Assembly (NCBI GenBank): GCA_034716535.1
Contig: JAYEJW010000152.1
Location: 1-14,611, forward strand
Source: JAYEJW01 sp034716535
GTDB taxonomy: Bacteria; Pseudomonadota; Gammaproteobacteria; Chromatiales; Chromatiaceae
DNA: 14,611 nt
Reading direction: 5' to 3'
The translations under genes were made by a program, and so were the position numbers. Numbering within the stretch: the first letter of the stretch is position 1; each line of letters opens with the position of its first letter. The notes beneath the pieces were generated by a model that was not told the origin of the DNA, made no database searches, and saw only the letters and a list, made by a program, of their open reading frames with translations. This document shows, one piece after another, positions 14,112 through 14,611 of this stretch.

Positions 14112-14611
14112 GACCCCTATTCCTTAGCGCCGCAGCCGGATTGACCATCCTCCTTGCAACCGCAACCCAGGCCGGCTGGTTCCTGAATCAGGAGCAGGAG
14201 GCCTACGGTCACCTTCAAGCCGGCGACTTTGAGCAGGCTGCCGCCGGCTTCACCGATTCCTATCGGCGGGGCGTCGCCCTCTTCCGTGCCGGCCGCTACC
14301 AGGAGGCAGCGAATGCCTTCAGTCGCGTGGACCGCTCCGCCGTGCAAGAGGACGCGCATTACAACTTGGGCAATGCCCGCTTCAAGCTCGGCGACTACGC
14401 CGGGTCCGTGGCGGCCTACGAACAGGTCCTGAGCGCCGACCCGGCCCACGAGGACGCCCAGCACAACCTGACCCTTGCCCGCGCCCTGCTTGCCCGCCTC
14501 GAGCAGGAGGCTTACGAGGAAGAGAAGAAGAAACAAGAAGAAAAAGAGGCCGAAGAACAGCGCAAGCAGGAGGAGGAGCGGGAGAAACAGGAGCAAGAGC
14601 AGGAACAGCAG
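14108..14611 (+). CDS. batC: BatC-like secreted TPR protein, cut by window end
   Basis: A GTG at 14108 overlaps the BatB-like stop as GTGA and opens a frame that runs off the window after 168 codons without a stop. The first 22 residues form a signal peptide (basic start, hydrophobic core, cleavage after TQA at 22), so the protein should be periplasmic or membrane-attached on that side. Two tetratricopeptide repeats are visible near 51-76 and 82-115, the second containing YNLGNARFKLGDYAGSVAAYEQ. From about 131 the sequence becomes almost pure Glu, Lys, Gln and Arg. This matches BatC, the TPR partner of BatA and BatB. Proteins of this family often continue with further low-complexity sequence, and a BatD gene is expected next. 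Both would be beyond the right edge. Confidence 0.88.
   Translation, partial: MRPLFLSAAAGLTILLATATQAGWFLNQEQEAYGHLQAGDFEQAAAGFTDSYRRGVALFRAGRYQEAANAFSRVDRSAVQEDAHYNLGNARFKLGDYAGSVAAYEQVLSADPAHEDAQHNLTLARALLARLEQEAYEEEKKKQEEKEAEEQRKQEEEREKQEQEQEQQ

Noticed and set aside
14117..14596. Minus-strand frame with a very hydrophobic start (Leu/Phe-rich)
   Set aside because: It is the antisense reading of the Glu/Lys codons in the BatC-like tail, which produces Leu/Phe runs automatically.
1..14611. CRISPR arrays, tRNA or rRNA genes, insertion sequences, prophage or toxin-antitoxin genes
   Set aside because: Read on both strands, I saw no regularly spaced repeats, cloverleaf motifs, transposase or integrase signatures, or known toxin-antitoxin pairs.

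Overview
The window is 14.6 kb of high-G+C DNA, and every gene I can support lies on the + strand. It reads as the chromosome of a gammaproteobacterium. The strongest ground is the murJ-ribF-ileS-lspA order, together with proteins that resemble their Escherichia coli and Pseudomonas counterparts closely in motif and length. High G+C, frequent GTG starts, a GTAG-headed REP-like palindrome and a MoxR/DUF58/DUF4381/VWA cluster would suit Chromatiales or a related purple-sulfur or sulfur-oxidising lineage. That placement is inference.

Layout. Positions 1-371 hold no gene I recognise and end in a good sigma70 promoter. Positions 372-6394 carry a housekeeping block: murJ (lipid II flippase), ribF (FMN/FAD synthesis), ileS (isoleucyl-tRNA synthetase) and lspA (signal peptidase II). 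A REP-like palindrome sits on the ileS stop codon. At lspA the expected order breaks: instead of fkpB-ispH there is an unrecognised 348-residue coiled-coil protein (6474-7520). A 332-base non-coding gap with hairpins and a possible promoter follows. Then come a ferritin-like/rubrerythrin-type diiron protein with a perfect Shine-Dalgarno (7853-8416), a G+C-rich palindromic repeat, and a MenA-like UbiA-family membrane prenyltransferase (8538-9425). After an AT-rich leader region, 9653-14611 is a tightly packed operon: MoxR AAA+ ATPase, DUF58 protein, DUF4381 membrane protein, two membrane-anchored von Willebrand A proteins (BatA- and BatB-like) and a secreted TPR protein (BatC-like) cut by the window end.

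How the genes work together. The first block serves cell-envelope and translation housekeeping. The last block is the MoxR-Bat ('aerotolerance') module: a cytoplasmic AAA+ ATPase, a DUF58 adaptor, and membrane and periplasmic VWA/TPR proteins thought to act together in envelope stress tolerance or in maturation of a partner. Its biochemical role is not settled. Reading frames abut or overlap by 4-8 bases through most of this operon, which suggests translational coupling.

I do not see a clear undescribed system such as a defence island, mobile element or CRISPR array. The observations most worth a second look are the coiled-coil protein where fkpB would be expected, the prenyltransferase with an altered second aspartate motif, the degenerate metal site in the DUF58 protein, and the two palindromic repeats lying on gene boundaries.
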